The notes beneath the pieces are model-generated. The model had not been told where the DNA came from. It searched no databases and worked only from the letters and a program-made list of their open reading frames with translations. A stretch of DNA of 64,000 bases from Melampsora larici-populina 98AG31 (lineage: Eukaryota; Basidiomycota; Pucciniomycetes; Pucciniales; Melampsoraceae), in assembly GCF_000204055.1 (NCBI RefSeq), contig NW_006768770.1:48353-112352 (forward strand), read 5' to 3'. Position numbers and translations under genes: made by a program. This document shows positions 47,401 through 61,689 of the stretch, piece by piece. The first letter of the stretch is position 1; every line of letters begins with the position of its first letter.

Positions 47401-47964
47401 TGAATGCAGGATTTCCTGAGTAAGTTTTTTTTGTTTTCTTTCTTGTTATGAAATTGGAGTTTGTTGATTTCTTTTTTTTGGGGGGGGGGATTTTAGTTTG
47501 TATGAAACTCAAACTGCTCAATTTCCTGGAAGATCGAATACTTCTACTTGGAGAATCGAATTTATTAATAGACCAGTAGTAGGGTAAGCATTCTTTTATT
47601 AACAAGATTTTTGATAAACTTTTTGTAAGATTTCTTCTGAATCCAATCTTTTGGTTTTATTTTCTTTTTTCAAGGGGTCATTTTTCACTTTTAGCATTAG
47701 ATAAAGCCAAAGAGATCAATGGATTAAAAGAACATGAATTCTTTCCTAAAAAAAATTCGCATTGGAGGTATGTTGGTTTATGGGAAAGGATTTGTTTTTT
47801 ATGGAACTTGTTGAGCAAGATGGTTTTGAGTCATCAAGTAAAACAAAACAATATTAACTTTTGATTTTTTCCCTTTTTTTCCTTTTTTTTTCTTTTTCGA
47901 CTTTTTTTTTTGGTTTTGTTTTTCGATTTTTTTTTGGTTTTTGGTTTTTGGTTTTTATAGTTGA
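44486..47964 (+). CDS. GtaA-type glutaminase family protein
   Basis: Fourteen exons: 44486-44611, 44697-44802, 44870-45444, 45513-46025, 46116-46134, 46204-46303, 46369-46397, 46464-46540, 46616-46975, 47077-47187, 47295-47419, 47497-47583, 47675-47767, 47961-47964 (774 aa). It resembles the large fungal glutaminase A family (hydrolysis of Gln to Glu, secreted or surface-bound). A signal peptide or anchor is in MCSILLIIIISVSAIEG. Family blocks are RSPYLSAWLATG, LTGRWAQFWP, ASGFGPTLRTHF, HDLGRYPNATAHNDG, EAMPVEEAGNFLIM, DENSWGTLYNLFADRLL and a closing GGHFSLLALDKA. Several N-glycosylation sites are visible. The HDLG exon ends at 46397 (donor GTTAGT) since only that yields YPNATAHND. The last coding exon has just 4 nt. 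Substrate is inferred from the family. Confidence 0.87.
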
Positions 47965-49804
47965 AGCATTATGTGGAGAGGTTTGTAAAGATTTAGTTTT
48001 TGTGGTCTTCTTTGGGATTTAGGAATTGTTTTTTTTTGTATTTGGAAGTCGAATGTACAATTTTTTAGTTATGATCTTTGATTGGATTGGATTGGATTGG
48101 ATTAGAGAAGATTGGATTAGAGAAGGAGAAGATTGAATAGGTTTGAAGTTTTAGCATGCAAAGAAATTGGAATCGTTATTTTGAAATAATCTTCGATTTA
48201 GATCTTGAGAGAAAATCTTTTTTCTGAAAACAAGGGATTGATGAGTGTGATATGACTATGTCACCATTTGTGATTTGGACCAATGGGAAGCATACCATTT
48301 TGATTCCTAGTTTTGATCATTTTTCATCATGGTATTGGAGAATTCCATTATCATTGGAAATAATCTTTTTATAAGCTTTACAATAAGGATTTCGGAAATC
48401 ATCTTAAATATCAATGTTTCACTATGATGTCTGTACCCTAAACAAATTACAATACTCAGCACATCACTCACACTTGTTGTTCTCAGCATCATCCTTAGGA
48501 TCTCTGTGGATGAGTTGAGCTAACATTTCATTTCATGTGACTGGAACTCATCTCTTTGCTCATTGAATGTTTAGCCAAAAACATGTTCGATATAAACTTC
48601 TCTTTCTCATGTTTTTGTTTTCTTTTTGTGTGCAAGAATTTCGTTATGATCTATTGAATTATATGTTTTTCAAAAACATCATCTGTACTTCTTAAGCATC
48701 TCATCTCTTGTCTACAGACTCGCCCTTGACACTAGAGCACACAAGTTAGGAAACGGAAAGGTGGAACAAAGAACCCTTTCCTGATGTGGCTCTAGGCAAG
48801 TTATATACAAGAGTCATCATGTAATATGCATGTGACAAGAAAAAGGATCATGAGGATCTGTTGAGTAGAAAAGATCACTTGATAGATGAGAGATACATAA
48901 ATAGAAAGCACATCATAAGATTAACAATCTAAGGAATATAGCGTGGTTAGCATATTATCGACATAAGTATCTTAACATGGGTATCGCCTTGTGTGATCTG
49001 AAGGAAAAGACTTTGAGGCAGTGCCCATATACGTGTTCTGAGTTCGCTTTGACCTGTTATTCAAATGGCATCAGAGATAAATGAGAATGATACAGCGTGG
49101 TCGCTATATTGTTATCGACATAAGTATTCCAACACGTTATTGCCTTGTGTGATCTGAAGGAGGAGACTGTTGAGGCAGTGCCCTACATACATATACCGTA
49201 TACGTGTTCTGGGTTCGCTTTGACCTGTTATTCAAATGAGATCAGAGATAAATGGCAATGTAGAAGATAACTCTGAATTTGCTCTCAGGTAGACCTCGTG
49301 ACGGGTTGATGTTGAGAATGAACATTGGATCAGTGAGTACAACATCAGCATCCTAATTATAGCGGGATCATCCCGGTATTTAGTTATGCCATTTGATCAG
49401 AAACAGTGGATTTCATGCCGATTGAGACATCGAAGAAAGTACAGGTGATGTTCAAATCATAATTGACGCCAACACTAGACAGTCTCATTAACCAAATCTT
49501 TTTAAACCGTGTATGAAGGATGAATGAATGATGTGAGATCATTTGTTCTTTTTTCAGCATTCCAATCACAATGCGGTGCACCATTTTTCTTTTTTATGCG
49601 TGTTCTCTGCACCAATCAAAGCTATAAAGAGCTTATCAGCATTTCTTTGCACCATCACTCACAAACTTCCACTAAAAGTTCATCTCTTATACGATCATAT
49701 ACGAACAAAACAACTTCACTGCTCTTTGCCTATATCATTACAAACCTTCTCTGTTCTCCTCCAACTTCTTGTTCTCAATACCAAAGCTACAGATTAGCCA
49801 ACTC
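47965..49804. other. Intergenic region with a tandem duplication
   Basis: Contains (GGATT)n near 48083-48110 and the 3' flank of the glutaminase gene, then the tandem repeat annotated at 48941-49254, then the promoter of the secreted gene at 49805 with a TATA-like TATAAAGA at 49623, 182 bp before the ATG. No other coding signal was seen. Confidence 0.55.
48941..49254. repeat. Two diverged tandem copies of a ~155-bp unit
   Basis: The units begin GCGTGGTTAGCATATT at 48941 and GCGTGGTCGCTATATT at 49095. Both contain ATCGACATAAGTAT, CCTTGTGTGATCTGAAGGA, GAGGCAGTGCCC and TTCGCTTTGACCTGTTATTC, and end in CAGAGATAAATG. The second copy has a short insertion (TACATACATATACCG-like). Function not evident. 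Confidence 0.85.
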
Positions 49805-50642
49805 ATGTTTTCCAAGCTCCTTTCCATGATTGCCATTTTGGCAGTCTTGTACCTCCAACAAGCGGCATGCCTCCCCAACCCCCAGTACCAGTACCCCCCG
49901 TACGCTCCTCCTACTCAAGGGGGATACTATCCACCTATATCCACACAACCTATCTTTCCACCTGCGCCGCCACCCCGAACTGCATCGCCCAGTTGGCAAT
50001 CCAAATTACGTTGCTCGGGTCAATACAATGGACTTGACTATAATGACTGTCAAAAGTGAGTACTCTCTGATATTGTTTAGAGATTGATTTCGGGGAAGCA
50101 GTCTTGCTGATGTGTAGTGATTATCTGGATACGATTTTAGTGCTTTCAAGGGACTTATTGATCAGTCTTTCCCTGGAGGTCAATGGATCAGCAGTCCAAA
50201 TACTCTGAAAACCTCTCGTTTTGGGACCTGCAAGGTTTGTATTTGAAACACATCATGATTTGGTTCGTTTGCTTACGCATAGCTTTGATATCCTAGGCGA
50301 CAGTCTCCTGTGATAATCGTCCCATTTCTGTGTCAGGCCTCCCACTCTTTTCTATGGCCATACAGTTCTTTGCGACGTCTTGCTGATATGCATCTGTATC
50401 TCCATATACAGTGACGCCGGTGTCCTCTATTATGATACGAATCAACAAGGTGGTGCCTTTGCGCTACTTAACCGTTGCGTTTCAAGAGGACAGGTAAGTT
50501 CATATTTGTACTTGCTGGATGGATATGAAATTCACGTATATTTTGCTTCTTGCAGTCCGCTTGGGCGGTTATTGAAAATGCCTGCTCGGTTGCCTTTGAA
50601 CCTAGCTCCTCGCAAAACTGGCAGCGACTTCAATCCTTTTAG
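49805..50642 (+). CDS. Secreted six-cysteine protein with Pro/Tyr-rich linker (effector candidate)
   Basis: Five exons: 49805-50055, 50141-50234, 50297-50331, 50412-50493, 50556-50642 (182 aa). The signal peptide is in LLSMIAILAVLYLQQAACL. A Pro/Tyr/Gln-rich linker follows (residues ~24-64, many PPxY-like steps). The C6 domain has LRCSGQY, NDCQNAFKGLI, GTCKATVSC, LNRC and ENACSV. Intron phases and the 35-nt exon equal those of the copies at 28.5 and 40.1 kb, and the shared pattern A-G-x-L-x-x-D-x-N-x-x-G-G between exons confirms homology. It sits 0.9 kb before its closest relative at 51576. Role unknown; extracellular location is inferred from the signal. Confidence 0.85.
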
Positions 50643-51575
50643 ATCCTGAGCAAATTATCCCTTGTTGCCATGCGAGCATGCAATTGTTTTTGTTTACTTC
50701 CTCTCGGGTTTTTGTTTGTTTTAATGAGTAGAGTCTGAGAGAGTTTTGGATAACTTGTTTGTTGAACTTGCATGCATATGTCTCCTTTATGTTTACGATG
50801 GACATCTTTATATGATAGCCTCTTCTCTGAAGTGGATGTTGTGAAACCTAATGATGACAATGTTCACGAATTTTTCGACTTTTCAAATGATTTGACCAAT
50901 TATTCCAACACATTGTGATTTCTGGGTTGTAGTCGAAGCACAAAACTTTGACAGCACATAGCCCAACCTTTTACACGGCGAGATTCACTAACGCCGACAG
51001 ATTGCAAGATCAGAACCCATTGAAAACCTAGGACGCGATGAGCGAACGCGTGTCTACGTAGAATTTTCTGTGAGCTCTCACTTTCGAGCGAGCTTTTTTG
51101 GTTTCTTTCAGCCTTGTACGAGAAATCGATCAAACATCTAATAATTTAAAGACAAATTCCATATGAGATGATGTATTGCTACTGTCGAGAATTCTTACCT
51201 CGAGGTTTTCTATTTAAAGCATCTTGGTCTATGGGCCGTCACATTGGCAGGCTTTACAAGCAGTCACGAGCTTGGTGTCAATTTGAAGGCGAACATGGTC
51301 AGGTAAGCTTCTGACGCGGCCACGTCCGGCGTGTGAATGTGGTCTGATGTTGAACCGATTGCAAACCTCGCAGTTGAACCCAAATCGGAGTATAAAAACA
51401 GAGGAAATCATCAGAATCACGGTCAATTCTTCAACCCCCATTACTTCAGTACGACTTGATTTTTACGCAAAGCTAGAGCTCAACATCTTTTCTCTGTTCT
51501 TCAGTTTTACGTCCTATCTAAATCCAAGAATACTGTTATCTCGACCAACTTCTTAACCAAACTATCCATCTAAAC
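50643..51575. other. Spacer between two paralogous secreted genes
   Basis: Contains the 3' flank of the first gene and the promoter of the second. A TATA-like TATAAAAA lies at 51391, 185 bp before the ATG, nearly the same spacing as the preceding paralog. No additional gene was seen. Confidence 0.6.
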
Positions 51576-52776
51576 ATGCTTCTATCTTCCAAGTTGAGTG
51601 TCCTGATTGCCATTTTGGCAGTGTTGCATCTTCAGCAAGCAGCATGCCTCTCGGACAAAGAGACCGATCACATTTCCAAACGTTCCAAGTCCGACCAAAG
51701 CCATGTGATTGAATTAAAGAAAGAGAAATCAGATGAACTCAAACACAAAGCAGAACATCTCAAACACGAAGCCGAACAACTTAAGCACGAAGCAAAGAAA
51801 GAGAAATCAAATGAACTCAAACACCAAGCAGAACACCTCAAGCACGAAGCCGAAGAACTTGAGCACGAAGCCAAGCGAATCAAAGAACAAGAGAAACATG
51901 ATCGCCAGCGTATGAAAGAACAAGAGAAACACGATCGCCAGCGTAAGAAAGAACAAGAAAAGCTCGAAAGGCAGTGGAAGACAGAACATCCAGAACACTC
52001 TCACCCCGTTGTATTACCGGTCCTCCCAAGCCCACCGACTAACTGGTATCCTCCAAGCCAACCAATCTACCCACCATACCATCCATCCGACCCACCATTC
52101 TGGAATCCTAAACCTTCCAACTGGCACTCCAGAAATTACTGCTCTGGTACATATGATGAGCTTACCGTTGATGACTGCCAACAGTGGGTAATTCATTTGG
52201 TTTTATAGAGATGGGTATGTAGGAATGCAGGTTTTTTGATGTATCCTTGATCTATCTTTACAGTGCATTCAATGGACTTATTGATTATTCTTGGGTCGGA
52301 TCCAGCCAATGGATCAGTAGCTCAAATCGTTTGAAAACCTCTCGTCATGGGGATTGCAAGGTCGGTTTTTAAATGCAGCGTGTCTTTGATTGATTGCTGA
52401 TGCAAAGCGTCTAAATATTAGGCATCCGTCACGTGTAGTGGTGATTATCAATTTGCCGTGTAAGGACCTCCATCCTTTGCTACGGTTCATATATGCGATC
52501 TTTCCCCTGGATTTGACGCTGACATATGGTTGTGCGTACATATACAGTTCGGCCAGTGAGCTTTATAATGATATGAACGGACGGGGAGGTGCCCACGCTT
52601 TACTTAAGAATTGCGTCAGACATGGATACGTGAGTCAATGATTATCGTCGCTAGACTTCTCAACCAGCAACTTATTTACTTTCTTCTTCTTGTAGTCCGG
52701 ATGGTCAACTATTCAAAATGGCTGCTCGGTTTCCTTCGAACGCAGTCACTCACCGCGCCCGCAAGGATGGTGGTAG
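51576..52776 (+). CDS. Secreted six-cysteine protein with heptad-repeat region (effector candidate)
   Basis: Five exons: 51576-52183, 52264-52360, 52422-52459, 52548-52629, 52696-52776 (301 aa). The signal peptide (LSVLIAILAVLHLQQAACL) is nearly the same as in the gene at 49805. After a Lys-Arg pair (35-36, possible Kex2 site) comes a highly charged region: two 26-residue copies built of E-x-L-K-H-x-A heptads, then three 11-residue KEQEKHDRQR-type repeats, probably a long helix or coiled coil. A Pro/Tyr/Trp-rich linker leads to the C6 domain (NYCSGTY, DDCQHAF, GDCK, VTC, LKNC, NGCSVSFE). The third exon is 38 nt rather than 35. Function unknown. Confidence 0.85.
51717..51971 (+). repeat. Coding tandem repeats: 2 x 78 bp, then 3 x 33 bp
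   Basis: Units at 51717-51794 and 51795-51872 encode KKEKS[DN]ELKH-type 26-mers with heptad substructure. Units of 33 bp around 51876-51974 encode KEQEKHDRQR-type 11-mers. Both keep frame, so copy number can change without breaking the protein. Confidence 0.88.
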
Positions 52777-53897
52777 ATCCTGGACCAAGTATTCTATGTC
52801 ACGCGAGCTCGCAAACTTCTTGATACTTTTACTCTTGCTTTTCTTATCAAATAGAGATATCTTTGCTTCACTTCTTGTACACTGTTTTCTGCGATGTTGA
52901 TGACATAATGATGATGTTCATGATTTTGTGGTTCAGAATCACACTAAATATGAGATAAATCGATTTTTGATATGTGGTTCCAAATGCAAGGACCGCCTCC
53001 AAAGCACATTGCAGCTGTCTAACCTCTGCTCCTTGAAGGGATTTTTCAATATCCTCAATTGTACTTCCATTGAACATGAGTGCATACCACATATAATTCT
53101 TATAATTCTGCTTTCACATCTTTCTTATCAGAATAGTTAGCATTTAATGTCATAATGGAGTGCGCTTAAATATCTAAGAAGGCCATTCCGGATGATGACT
53201 CGTTTTCTTGGCGCCTAAAACTGACATGTGTGTATCACGAGTTCGCGTAGGTTCGTGCAGTGCCTTTGAGTGAGGCGATTGGAATGCAATGGATTCCCTT
53301 TGTCTTGAATTTTGAGTAAACTTGGTTAACGTTCGAGTCCAGACCATTCAATCGACCTGGTTTCCATGCCGTTCTAGTCAGGTTGATTTGGAGTCCGGCG
53401 TGCAATCCTACGTGATGTGGTCTTAATAAACCAGGAAAGCGCCCTCGAAGTCTTCCAAAAAAATGGGTGTCTGCTCAACAAGAGTGTGTTGAACAAGTGT
53501 TCCGTCATGAAGTGTGAACGAAGGCCAAAAAATGAAGTTGAGGGTATCATGTATTACGTCGGTCACAAAGCAACTTCAAAAGCCGTCGGTTTCCTGATGC
53601 ATAGCACGTTACCTATATGACTTCCCTATCAACAGATTTCTTCTCTCTTTGTGCTCCCGTTTCTTGTGAAAGAGAGCTTAAGTGAAGCAATTTGTGGTTT
53701 TTAGCACAGTTCACTCACACTATCAGACGTGCTTCAATCGTTGAAAAGTTAACTCGGATCTCTTCTCTACATCAATAACACCGAATAGCGAATCATATCT
53801 CCTTCAAACACTCGTGAAGAAGAATAACACTGGATTTCGGCATCTTTCATTATCTTCAAATTCACCTGATCTTAAAACTTCACCAAAAAAGAATCAA
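52777..53897. other. Intergenic region, no gene seen
   Basis: This is the 3' flank of the secreted gene followed by a spacer before the seven-pass membrane protein. Only short frames are present, and there are no recognisable repeats. Confidence 0.5.
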
Positions 53898-55449
53898 ATG
53901 TCAACTTTGGACGTAGCCTTTGGGCTTGCAGTCCCCCTAACGTGAGTCCAAAAAATCCAAGCTATCGATAATCTTACTGACAAACTATCCCTAAATATAT
54001 ATAGTGCAATAGCTATGGGAGTATGTTGGGATAAAGCTCATGATTGTTCAAGTGAAAGAAGCATCGTCACGATTTTCAAAATTTACTCAGTCGCCTTTCT
54101 CGGTGGCGTTTCATTAATCTTGATGACTCTTCATAATTGTGCTGCAGTTACTACTGCTAAGAGGATTGGACCGGGTTCGTATCCAATTTGAGATCTTCAT
54201 CTTGAAAGACCATATATAATTGGGTCAAACCATAAGACTTACGGTTTTTATGATTTTGTCTATTTTACTTTTTCTAGAATTGAGTCCAATGTCAAAGCGT
54301 CTATCAGAAATACCCCTACCATTCTTCATTGCGTAAGATATTTTTGCCTCACTTATAAACCTTATATAAGCATCCATCTGAATGTAATCTAATCCTCACT
54401 ATTATTTTAATAGGTGTGCACAATTATCAGTTAATTTTACTTTCTTACAATTCATCTACAAGCGAACTAAAAGTAAAGTGACTGCAAGTCTTGGTGGTGG
54501 ACTTAGTTTGATTAGCTTTTTAGCTGGATTTGCTCTTACCATCATCAATGGTAAGTAAAAAACTCAACTCATATCTTTCGGCTTCCGAACATCCAAAAGC
54601 TTTTGAAAGATTGACCAAAAATCACTTGAAATGAAACTTTTGAATTGATAAATCAAAGTTGTCAAACAAAACGAACGGATGGCTAAAAGGGCAGCTGGAA
54701 GAAGAGTTAATTTCTCTTCAATAGCTGTTTATGATGACTTTTTTAGAGTGACTTGGTTATTTTCTGCCTTGTTGGTCAATGCATGGGTTTGTGGAATGAC
54801 ATGTCTTTATCGGTTCAAGTTTGATGGAAGTGGTACTCATCTCATAGGTGAAAGGTCAGCACTCATCGTCCTAAAAAGAAACCAATATATTTCTAGAAAT
54901 AGAACCAAGTCTTACACTATCAACTAAACTGATTCTTTCTTCTTCTCACCTTAACATGTTTTGCTCATCTTTAAATCCGCTAGAAGCAAGTGGTTAACAA
55001 ATGCCGGTTTGATTTTGTTTGAAACTTCATTGTTAAACTTTATCTTATCATTCATACTAGCACTCATCTCAACTAAAGCTCCACACCGTGAAACCTTACC
55101 TGGAGACTCATCAGTACTAGGTGCCTACATTTTCTTCAAGTTGATCTTGATTCCTTCCCTGATCATCACAATTAGTAAGTTTTTTTCTTTTTACGAAACT
55201 AAACCTTTTCAAAACTCAATTCATCAATCTTCTTTCTTTTCTTTCTTCTTCACTATAGCTTGGACTCTTGAGAAAAAGCTTCCCTTGGCTCCATCCCAAT
55301 CATCTGAATTCAAAATCGAATTTAATCCGATCCAGTGGTCTGATAAACCATTGGCACCAGCTCAAAAACCATCTATCACCTCATCACAATCCAAGAAAGC
55401 TCGACACATTTCAGTTCATACTACCACTAGTCAAACAATATGGGGTTGA
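53898..55449 (+). CDS. Seven-pass membrane protein of unknown function
   Basis: Seven exons: 53898-53941, 54005-54174, 54278-54332, 54414-54550, 54659-54854, 54984-55174, 55259-55449 (327 aa). Seven hydrophobic stretches can be read in order: VAFGLAVPLTAIAMGVCW, SVAFLGGVSLILM, PFFIACAQLSVNFTFLQF, LGGGLSLISFLAGFALTII, VTWLFSALLVNAWVCGM, GLILFETSLLNFILSFILAL and YIFFKLILIPSLIIT. A ~65-residue polar C-terminal tail follows, rich in Pro, Ser and Lys. The topology suits a fungal seven-helix integral membrane protein (similar in layout to DUF6534-type proteins), but I recognise no ligand or catalytic motif. The phases close exactly, so the gene looks intact. Confidence 0.8.
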
Positions 55450-56730
55450 TTTTTTAAAACTAATCTAACAACTGTCTTTCTGGTTAAAGATGGTTTAAGG
55501 AGGCATTTTTTTTTTCTTTTGACTTGATTGACTTTGAGTTTGATCCATTTTGTAAATAATCTTCTTTTGTTATCCAAAATGTTTACTTATGTACATTTAT
55601 ATTAAAGTAATACATTGTAGTAGTACGAAGCCCATTTCTTCTTTGAATGAAATTTATCAAAGCTTTTCTCATTTGATCACCAGGGTCATGAGACCTGAGA
55701 TGATGTGAAATCATTGTGATGTGTTCAATCAAGTATATATCAAGACTCAATGTGCTATTATAACATGTCATTGATTCTGCCATGTGCATATAATCATGAT
55801 GATGCTTCTATCAAAATATTATTTGTCAATGTCAACACCCCAAGTTCTCTTCTCAAGCCACCGAAGCTTTGATATAGCTCAACTATACATAACTCTATCC
55901 CAGTAAGACTTGGTAAAAGTTCTTTCAGGTTTTTTTTAGCTGTCTTGATCAAGATGAACACAGAATAACTGATCATCTCTTAGGGCACGTTCACTTAAGG
56001 AACTTCTGACCAGAAATCACATTCTGTAAAATTTTTAATGCAAAAATGAAACATACACCACCAAATAGACACTTTAAATTTTGCAGAATATGATTTCTCA
56101 CCAGAAATTGCTCAAGTGAACGTGCCCTTAGTACTCTTCAACCTTGTCCACCAGGCTTCCAGTTCCAAAATAACCCAGAAAAACTCTGTCATGTTTTCTC
56201 CTCATACTCAAACACAAATATTACATGATCAAAAAGTAATCCAACTTTAGATTACAAACCACTTCGATTCCTTTGAATGATTCAATAATATAAAAATGTA
56301 ATAAATACCTATCCCATGTATTTCCCAAAAAAACACCCCATATATAACCGCATACCATAAAGAAAACTAATTTCACAATTCAAACATATCCATCCATCTA
56401 TCCATCCATCCATAATAAAAAAAACATAACAAAAAAGGAAAATAAAATAAAAAATCAACCTGAAAAAAAGGAAATTCTATTATAAAAAATCTTAACTAAA
56501 ACGCTATAAAAAGAAAAATATATCAACGAAAAAAAAAGAATTCATATGCGAAAAACAAAAAAAAAGAAAGATACACGTTTGTTTTTCTCTTTTTCTCCAT
56601 GATTTAATAAACATATTTAAATATTTCTTCTTATAAATAAACAACTTCTTCCAAAATGCAAAAAAAAACAAAAAGATAATGGTTTTTTTCCTTTTTGCAA
56701 AAATTCCAAATGAAAAAAACCCTTCTTCTT
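55450..56730. other. Intergenic A+T-rich region with a MITE
   Basis: Lies between convergent genes. It includes the element at 55983-56127 and a CCATCCAT tandem near 56388-56411. Poly-A/poly-T runs occur at 56418-56720, probably the 3' flank of the kinase. No coding signal was seen. Confidence 0.6.
55983..56127. mobile_element. Non-autonomous TIR element flanked by TTA
   Basis: The ends GGGCACGTTCACTT and AAGTGAACGTGCCC continue as imperfect inverted repeats for about 45 bp (CCAGAAATCACATTCTG against its complement CAGAATATGATTTCT). They are flanked by TTA on both sides (or CTTAG if the outermost G is counted as target). Length is about 145 bp. A TTA duplication points to PIF/Harbinger-type mobilisation. 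No ORF. Confidence 0.85.
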
Positions 56731-59504
<2,774 letters not shown>

Positions 59505-60502
59505 GATGAATTTGATTTGATGTTGAAGTTGATTGGATGGTTTGGTATGGTTTGGTTTGGTTTTAAGAAAGTGATAAGTTTGAAAGTGAAGTTCAGTTAA
59601 GCAAGGAACAAACAAGTTAAAGAAAATCAGTTGAAAGTTTAAAATTCAGTTGGGAAATTGGATTATGTCAGCTCTATTAACTACAGTTCAACTTCAACTG
59701 ATTCACTCTTCATGCCATTACTAGCTCTTCACTACATAATTAGCTTTCATTCTCATCATCATCATCATCATCATCTCTCTCATATCACACATCAAAACTA
59801 CCCATCAAAACAACTATCATATCATCAATTCAAAAGGTAAAGTATTACATGGATTGTGACAAAATGTATCCATTTAGGTTTTGGTTTTACATCCAAACTT
59901 GGGGTTTTAACATCCAAACACTAAATAAGTCTTGGGAATTGAAAAACAACACCAGTCTGAAACCTTTCTTGAAACTGAGTCTCCTAATTAGACTTCATAG
60001 GAAACAAGAGATTGTGTTAAATACAATAGGGTTTTCCACAGGAAAATTGCCTCTTGTTTCTTGTGTCTGGAACTTGAAGGTTTACAGCTCATACAAGTAT
60101 CATCAACAGAACCCAAACAACTGGAAGAAATTCTTAAAGCCTTCATAGATCTCCTAAGAGCTGTGCCACCAACACCAGGTAAAACAGCCTCAATCAAGAG
60201 GCTTTCACAGCCTGTCAGTGGCTAGCTGTGGGAGAGAAAACTTGTGGCTGCCACCCATGGCATGCACACTGGATTCCCGTGTGCCCAATTGGTTTAAACC
60301 CTGGACAAGTGGTATCAATGTTGAGTCTGATAGGAAACAAAAATGTCAGGAGGACTTCATCAATGCTGTATTGGTTGAATATGAAGTCAAAAATGTTGTT
60401 ATTGACATTAAAATCAGTCTTGCATTTTTCAATTTTGGTTTGTTTCATCCAGCCAACAAAAATTGGAAAAATGCAAGATGTCCATGTGAATATGTCAAGT
60501 TA
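59505..60502. other. Kinase promoter and gene-free flank
   Basis: Proximal sequence upstream of the kinase has a TTTGGTATGG/GTTTGGTTTGG run near 59537-59562 and a (CAT)n run near 59755-59775. No gene was seen. Confidence 0.5.
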
Positions 60503-60987
60503 GAGCATCTCCAACAGCACCTTGTAAACATAACCATACATAAGGTGTATTGTATGTTTACAGGGTCAGGTCAAAAAATGACCATCCAACAGTAGGAAGC
60601 TTTCTCACATCTGGCCATGTGTGTGAATTTTGTTTTGAGGAATACCAGATATCACATGTCAGCACCTTCATATATGAGAGGGTCTCACACAAGATGCAAC
60701 ACATAGTATTTGGCAGGTTTTGGACACAATGATACCATGTTTGTCTAATGATAAATACAATAACCAAAAGAAATTACATATCAAGTGGATAGTCAATGAG
60801 AAATCATTCAACCTTCAAAAGGTCAATATTGTGTGCTTTTGGTGGTTTTGGCAGGAGCACGACCTTGGGAGTCCCTGCATCATGTGTGTAGTGGAGGGAA
60901 ACCATTTTGATGAAAACATACAACTTACTGTATGTTTTCAGACATGCCTGTATGCCTTTTTGTGATTCAGGACCATTGGAGATGCTC
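60503..60987. mobile_element. Non-autonomous TIR element flanked by TTA
   Basis: Ends GAGCATCTCCAA (60503) and TTGGAGATGCTC (ending 60987) are exact 12-bp inverted repeats, flanked by TTA on both sides. Subterminal similarity is weaker. The interior (485 bp total) has no credible ORF. The termini and 3-bp TTA target site are those expected for a PIF/Harbinger-derived element. Confidence 0.75.
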
Positions 60988-61680
60988 TTATAAGACCCAG
61001 AGGCTTGGGTCTGTAAGGTAAAATGTCAAATTCTTGATGTTTTCTCTCATCATACATAGAATTGGTGGTAATGCACTGAGGTTGGTTTTGGAAATTGACA
61101 TTTTTCTTTGAAAGCTTCACACCCAGAATTGACAGCAGTAAATAAGGTTTGGGCAAACTGCAGGCCCAAAAAAGGACAGTTGTGATTCAGTCAAACTGGA
61201 CAGATAGTTAATAACAATTGATCCCTTGGCAGTTTAAAAGACCAAAAACACCACAATGTTAGTATTATTTTGAAAAGAAGCTGAGAACTGTTGGGTAGTG
61301 AATTGCTTGAGTTGTGCAAACTCCCTACAATCTGAAATCCTTGCAGGTCATTTCCACATAAAAACCAGAACTTTCCTGAAGAGACCACAGCAGAAGATGT
61401 ACTAATGCCACCTTTCATGTGCTTGGTCTTTACAACAGGTTTTATGTTGGGAGGAAATCACAACAAACTTGCAAGGGGTTGGCAAAATCTGTGACATTAT
61501 CGTGCTTGGAGAGCTTTGGCAGGATTTTTAACTTGACAAGCCGGTTGATCAACTTTGTTGCCCAATCCCTGATGTGTTCCTTGTTGGGAACAATCCCTAG
61601 GCTCAGAACAGGATTGGGAGTAGAGTGGGTCATCAAATCATCATGCACAGTACATCTGAGCCATGAAGTACATGCTACAT
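60988..61680. other. Gene-free stretch between mobile elements
   Basis: No coding signal or repeat recognised. Confidence 0.45.
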
Positions 61681-61689
61681 ATGTGCAAA

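Noticed and set aside
49805..52776. Assigning the C6 family to Hce2/Ecp2 or killer-toxin-like domains
   Set aside because: The DC and C-x-V elements are only loosely similar and spacing differs; without a profile search this would be a guess.
53260..53345. tRNA-like B-box (GTTCGAGTCC) near 53331
   Set aside because: No matching A-box, anticodon stem or acceptor pairing could be drawn at the required distance.
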